Assembly: GCA_030616265.1 (NCBI GenBank)
Contig: JAUWXS010000043.1
Location: 1 to 6,080, forward strand
Direction: 5' to 3'
Length of the DNA: 6,080 nt
DNA from: Dehalococcoidia bacterium
Lineage (GTDB): Bacteria; Chloroflexota; Dehalococcoidia; Dehalococcoidales; BS750m-G39
Shown piece by piece: positions 4,844 through 6,080 of the stretch (its first letter is position 1; every line of letters starts with the position of its first letter). The translations under genes and the position numbers were made by a program. Below the pieces are notes generated by a model. That model did no database searches, was not told the DNA's origin, and saw only the letters and a list, made by a program, of their open reading frames with translations.

Positions 4844-5677
4844 TTATGTCGCCTTCGCCTCGTCCAGCTCCACCGCCCTCTTCAGCGCCGATATGGCAAC
4901 CTCAAGCTGAGCGTCGTCAGGCTCCCTCGTGGTCAGCCTCTGCAGCCACCGCCCAGGGGCCAGAACCACCCTGACCAAGACGTTATTGGTATGCCGCCCG
5001 CTGAAATAGAGCACCTCATAGCCGATGGCGGCAATCACCGGCAGCAGCAGAATCCGCGATAGCACCAGCAGCCACAACGACGGCAAGCCGACAAAGGCAA
5101 AGACGATGATGGCGATGATGACCACGGTAAAGAGAAAGCCGGTGCCGCAGCGGACATGGGCCGTGCTGCACTTCCTGACGGCTTCTACCTCCAGCGGAAC
5201 TCCGCCCTCATAGGCATTTACCGTCTTGTGCTCGGCGCCGTGATAGGCGAAATAGCGTTTAATATCGGGCATCAGCCCTATCACTGCCAGGTAGAGAATA
5301 ATAATAGCCACCCGGATAAGACCCTCTACCAGGCTAAACACCACTGACGAAGTGATATAAGAGCCAAGCAACTTGGTAAGGAAAAGGGGTGCCAGGAAGA
5401 AGAGGACAACGGCTACCGCCAGGGAAGCGGCCACCAGCAGCCAGACCAGCCACCCCGAAATCTCGGCTTCTTCCTCCTCCAGAGAGACATTGGCCGAGTA
5501 GAGCAGGGTTTTTATCCCCAGCACCATGACCTCAATCAAAACAATGACGCCCCGGAGCAGGGGGGTTTTCCTCATCCAGCCGGAATAGATACCCCCCAGC
5601 GGCCGAGTATCCATAGCCAGCTCGCCGCTGGGACGACGCACGGCGGTTACCATCGCCTTCCGCCCCCGCATCATCAC
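4844..5677 (-). CDS. DUF1385 (YqhQ-like) membrane protein, N-terminus interrupted by a stop codon
   Basis: The 277 residues from the GTG at 5677 match the DUF1385 family, conserved membrane proteins of unsettled function often found near L31 and release-factor genes. Seen here: MMRGRKAMVTAVRRPSG (2-18), a first hydrophobic stretch (39-60), likely membrane segments at about 76-100, 113-136, 181-198 and 200-225, the HGAEHK motif (146-151) in FAYHGAEHKTVNAYE, CSTAHVRCGTGFLF (170-183), and APGRWLQRLTTREPDD (240-255). The His/Cys-rich motifs suggest metal binding, which is an inference. The family's N-terminal GGQAVIEG continues upstream in frame (5678-5701) and is then cut by TAA at 5702-5704. 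Beyond the stop the frame reads MAKRFY from the ATG at 5722. Translation may begin at the GTG or the ATGs at 5674/5671 behind GAGGGG, losing conserved residues. Confidence 0.85.
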   Translation of the reverse strand: MMMRGRKAMVTAVRRPSGELAMDTRPLGGIYSGWMRKTPLLRGVIVLIEVMVLGIKTLLYSANVSLEEEEAEISGWLVWLLVAASLAVAVVLFFLAPLFLTKLLGSYITSSVVFSLVEGLIRVAIIILYLAVIGLMPDIKRYFAYHGAEHKTVNAYEGGVPLEVEAVRKCSTAHVRCGTGFLFTVVIIAIIVFAFVGLPSLWLLVLSRILLLPVIAAIGYEVLYFSGRHTNNVLVRVVLAPGRWLQRLTTREPDDAQLEVAISALKRAVELDEAKAT

Positions 5678-5725
5678 CCCCTCGATAACCGCCTGACCTC
5701 CTTAATAGAATCTCTTAGCCATAAT

Positions 5726-5756
5726 AAAAAAGGAGCGGCTCTACCAGCCCGCTCCT
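5726..5756 (-). terminator. Rho-independent terminator after rpmE
   Basis: On the minus strand an 8-bp stem, AGGAGCGG (5756-5749) with CCGCTCCT (5738-5731), closes a 10-nt loop and runs into six Ts (5731-5726). It begins about 20 nt after the rpmE stop. It ends 3 nt before the ATG at 5722 of the extended DUF1385 frame, so expression of that gene needs readthrough or a separate promoter. Confidence 0.85.
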
Positions 5757-5776
5757 GCTCTCATCAAGATATCTAG

Positions 5777-5983
5777 TTAATCCTCCAGCTTGTAGCGCTT
5801 CTTAAACCGCTCCACTCGCCCCAGGGTGTCCACCATCCGGCGCTCCCTGGTAAAAAATGGGTGGCACTTGCTGCAAAGCTCGACCTTTAACGTCTTCTTG
5901 GTGGAGCCGACGGTAAAGGTGCTGCCACAGGCACAGGTTACCCTGGCATCGGTATAAAACTCGGGGTGAATCTTGCCCTTCAT
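5777..5983 (-). CDS. rpmE: 50S ribosomal protein L31 (zinc-binding type)
   Basis: The 68-residue basic protein is full length for L31, a component of the large ribosomal subunit near the central protuberance that bridges to the small subunit. It begins MKGKIHPEFY and carries the four zinc cysteines of the C+ form: C17 and C19 (CAC) and C37 and C40 (CSKC) in ELCSKCHPFFT. The tail VDTLGRVERFKKRYKLED is typical of L31. The start lies 8 nt after the rpmA stop (weak SD, GTAGG), so the two ribosomal genes are co-transcribed and possibly translationally coupled. A strong terminator follows. The zinc ligands imply this is the zinc-replete paralogue. Confidence 0.97.
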   Translation of the reverse strand: MKGKIHPEFYTDARVTCACGSTFTVGSTKKTLKVELCSKCHPFFTRERRMVDTLGRVERFKKRYKLED

Positions 5984-5991
5984 TAACCTAC

Positions 5992-6080
5992 TCAGCCAGC
6001 GTAGACGCTGACCTTCCTCCGGTTGTTGCTGGTAGGCCCGAAGGCGACCACGCCGTCAATTAAGGCAAAGAGGGTATAGT
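5992..6080 (-). CDS. rpmA: 50S ribosomal protein L27, C-terminal fragment
   Basis: The minus strand enters the window in frame and encodes 28 residues, YTLFALIDGVVAFG... ending SVYAG, before the TGA at 5994-5992. TLFALIDGVV matches the conserved end of L27 (compare TLFALVDGVVEF in Thermus). The upstream part, with the N-terminal tail that reaches the peptidyl-transferase centre, is outside the window. rpmE follows 8 nt downstream. Confidence 0.88.
   Translation of the reverse strand, partial: YTLFALIDGVVAFGPTSNNRRKVSVYAG

Noticed and set aside
1..6080. A novel defence, phage or secondary-metabolite system
   Set aside because: Every convincing coding region belongs to a known housekeeping or metabolic family; the unexplained signal is confined to intergenic repeats and two odd translation starts.

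Overview
This 6,080-base window looks like chromosomal housekeeping and central-metabolism DNA from an uncultured bacterium, plausibly of the Chloroflexota (Dehalococcoidia-like). That placement is an inference. It rests on the mix of an archaeal-type fructose-1,6-bisphosphate aldolase/phosphatase, a CobO-type corrinoid adenosyltransferase, a stand-alone HisI, and the block L27 - L31 - DUF1385 (YqhQ-like). No rRNA, tRNA, CRISPR array, transposase or phage gene is visible, and I found no undescribed multi-gene system.

Layout. Positions 1-1309 (minus strand) hold cobO followed by a class V FBP aldolase/phosphatase that runs off the left edge. From 1310 to 1757 there is no gene; this stretch holds a MITE-like repeat (copy A) and a good sigma70-type promoter for the next gene. 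Positions 1758-4053 (plus) hold a biotin-dependent acyl-CoA carboxylase carboxyltransferase subunit and, 10 nt after its stop, hisA. The hisA frame has no ATG, GTG or TTG where it should begin; an ACG sits exactly there behind a strong Shine-Dalgarno sequence. From 4054 to 4321 lies a second copy of the repeat (copy B) and a probable hisI promoter. Positions 4322-4660 are hisI. The convergent gap 4661-4843 contains about 2.5-3 degenerate direct repeats of about 54 nt. The rest is on the minus strand: the end of rpmA (L27), rpmE (L31), a clear intrinsic terminator, then a DUF1385 membrane protein. The conserved N-terminus of that protein is interrupted by an in-frame TAA.

Functions. HisI and HisA carry out consecutive steps of histidine synthesis (PR-AMP to ProFAR to PRFAR). 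The FBP aldolase/phosphatase is gluconeogenic. The carboxyltransferase (propionyl-/methylmalonyl-CoA type by similarity) and the adenosyltransferase making adenosyl-B12 could meet at a B12-dependent methylmalonyl-CoA mutase, but no mutase or biotin subunit is in view. The points most worth checking are the ACG start of hisA, the stop codon in the DUF1385 gene, and the structured repeat family whose two copies show a compensatory base-pair change.
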